Assembly (NCBI GenBank): GCA_028698765.1 | Contig: JAQVVW010000120.1 | Coordinates: forward strand, 1-5,573 | Source of the DNA: Methanoculleus sp. | GTDB taxonomy: Archaea; Halobacteriota; Methanomicrobia; Methanomicrobiales; Methanoculleaceae | Direction of reading: 5' to 3' | Length of the DNA stretch: 5,573 nucleotides | Shown: positions 4,896 to 5,573 of the stretch, one piece after another | Position numbering within the stretch: position 1 is the stretch's first letter | How the letters are laid out: each line of letters opens with the position of its first letter | The notes under the pieces: generated by a model | Databases searched by the model: none | What the model was told of the DNA's origin: nothing | Seen by the model: the letters and a program-made list of their open reading frames with translations, nothing else | Made by a program: the position numbers and the translations under genes

Positions 4896-5573
4896 TCAAC
4901 CGTGCCGCACGAGCCGGTGCGTCAGCGCGACGAGGGGATGGCGGGCGTAGTCGAGCACCTTGATATCGTCGAGCGTTTTCAAGTTCAGCGTCTTTGCCGT
5001 CCGCTCCATCCCGAGCTCGATGTTCTCCCTGACCTCGATGATGTAGGCGTCGAGGTTCGCGATCCCGAGCCGTTTCGCCGCGATCGCACGGTGGTGCCCG
5101 TCGACCAGGATCCAGCGGCCCGGCCGCCGGACCACGATCAGGGGTTCGGCGAGCCCCTTCTTGATCTCGTACATCCGCCCCTCGAGTTCGTCCTCGTAGA
5201 TCTTCGACTGGGTGGGCAGGAGGTCGTTGATCGGGACGGAACCCCTTCTCAAGGCCGGCTCGACCCCGTAGAGTTTCTTCAGGGTCTCGATGAACTTGAA
5301 GACCTTCTCCGGCGAGACGTGCTCGATCTGCGACCGGATGACATCGGCGTTCGACATGATCCCGATGAGCTCGTTCTTCTCGTTGACGACCGGGAGTTTC
5401 TGTATGCCGGAGCGGAAGATGACCCGGGCGGCGTCGTTCACGCTCATCTCCGGGTCGGCGACGATGAGGTGGCGGGACATCACCTGCTCCACCGGCGTCG
5501 ACGGATGGGCAAAGAGGAGGTCCCGTGCCGATATGTAGCCCACCACCTCTTTTGAGTCCCCCAAGACCGGAAA
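4896..5573 (-). CDS. CBS domain-containing ParB/Spo0J-like protein, C-terminal 225 residues (5' end beyond window)
   Basis: The frame is open through the right edge. A TTG at 5564 is not the start, because FPVLGDSKEVVGYISARDLL is already the end of a CBS motif. Counting from the edge, residues 1 to about 82 complete one CBS motif and contain a second (VMSRHLIVADPEMSV, then GIQKLPVVNEKNELIGIMSNADVI); such pairs usually bind adenine nucleotides. Residues about 113-182 resemble the ParB N-terminal/Srx-like domain: INDLLPTQSKIYE, then PLIVV, then VDGHHRAIAAKRLG (157-170), which matches the ParB GxxR-like core. The last 40 residues are helical and of unknown role. No DNA-binding helix-turn-helix is evident. 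Such fusions occur in methanogens and other archaea; a ligand-sensing, nucleotide-dependent regulatory role is inference. A strong terminator follows the gene. Confidence 0.9.
   Translation of the reverse strand, partial: FPVLGDSKEVVGYISARDLLFAHPSTPVEQVMSRHLIVADPEMSVNDAARVIFRSGIQKLPVVNEKNELIGIMSNADVIRSQIEHVSPEKVFKFIETLKKLYGVEPALRRGSVPINDLLPTQSKIYEDELEGRMYEIKKGLAEPLIVVRRPGRWILVDGHHRAIAAKRLGIANLDAYIIEVRENIELGMERTAKTLNLKTLDDIKVLDYARHPLVALTHRLVRHG

Noticed and set aside
4651..4899. Minus-strand 82-codon frame between the CBS-ParB and 669-aa genes
   Set aside because: It runs through the terminator hairpin and T6 tract, is Arg-rich with mixed composition and shows no ribosome-binding site.
4750..4950. 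Plus-strand 66-codon frame starting after the AT-rich patch
   Set aside because: A plus-strand TATA-like reading would fit its start, but the protein is low-complexity and overlaps the end of the CBS-ParB gene in antisense.
4902..5555. Plus-strand frame covering almost all of the CBS-ParB gene
   Set aside because: It mirrors the sense gene, is rich in Asp/Val/Leu/Arg and has no domain; the sense strand shows CBS and ParB motifs.

Overview
The window looks like chromosomal DNA from a GC-rich methanogenic euryarchaeon, most plausibly Methanomicrobiales (Methanoculleus-like). This is inferred from GC-rich third codon positions, TATA/box-A-like promoters placed close to start codons, an oligo-T termination signal, a CBS-ParB fusion protein of a type I associate with methanogens, and a YkgJ-type Cys-cluster protein. 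No taxonomic marker such as rRNA is present, so the assignment is tentative.

Layout, left to right. (1) Positions 1-131, minus strand: the N-terminus of a YkgJ-family cysteine-cluster protein, cut by the window edge. (2) Positions 132-226: a 95-bp divergent promoter region with a TATA-like element for each side. (3) Positions 227-1405, plus strand: a 392-aa NDP-sugar pyrophosphorylase with an N-terminal nucleotidyltransferase domain and a C-terminal hexapeptide beta-helix. A small dyad over its stop codon and a T5 tract follow. (4) Positions 1488-2237, minus strand and convergent with the previous gene: a multi-spanning membrane protein ending in an extracytoplasmic beta-rich domain that resembles archaeal type IV pilin C-termini. 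Its frame stays open and strongly hydrophobic for about 77 codons upstream of the first ATG but has no usable start there, which suggests a 1-nt frame break near 2445-2447. (5) Positions 2536-4545, minus strand: a 669-aa, roughly 12-TM protein of unrecognised family. It is built from two homologous 6-TM halves, with about 210 extra residues inserted in the first outer loop of the second half. (6) Positions 4546-4895: a 350-bp intergenic region with a promoter-like TATA element, a potentially well-folded leader (nested inverted repeats) and a terminator hairpin plus T6 belonging to the gene on its right. (7) Positions 4896-5573, minus strand: a CBS-domain plus ParB-like-domain protein whose 5' end lies outside the window.

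Functional reading: the sugar nucleotidyltransferase probably feeds surface glycan or glycolipid synthesis. The two membrane proteins lie head-to-tail and may be expressed together. Both combine several membrane helices with a sizeable outside domain and have no function I recognise, so they are the most likely place for something undescribed. No mobile element, CRISPR array, tRNA or rRNA was seen.
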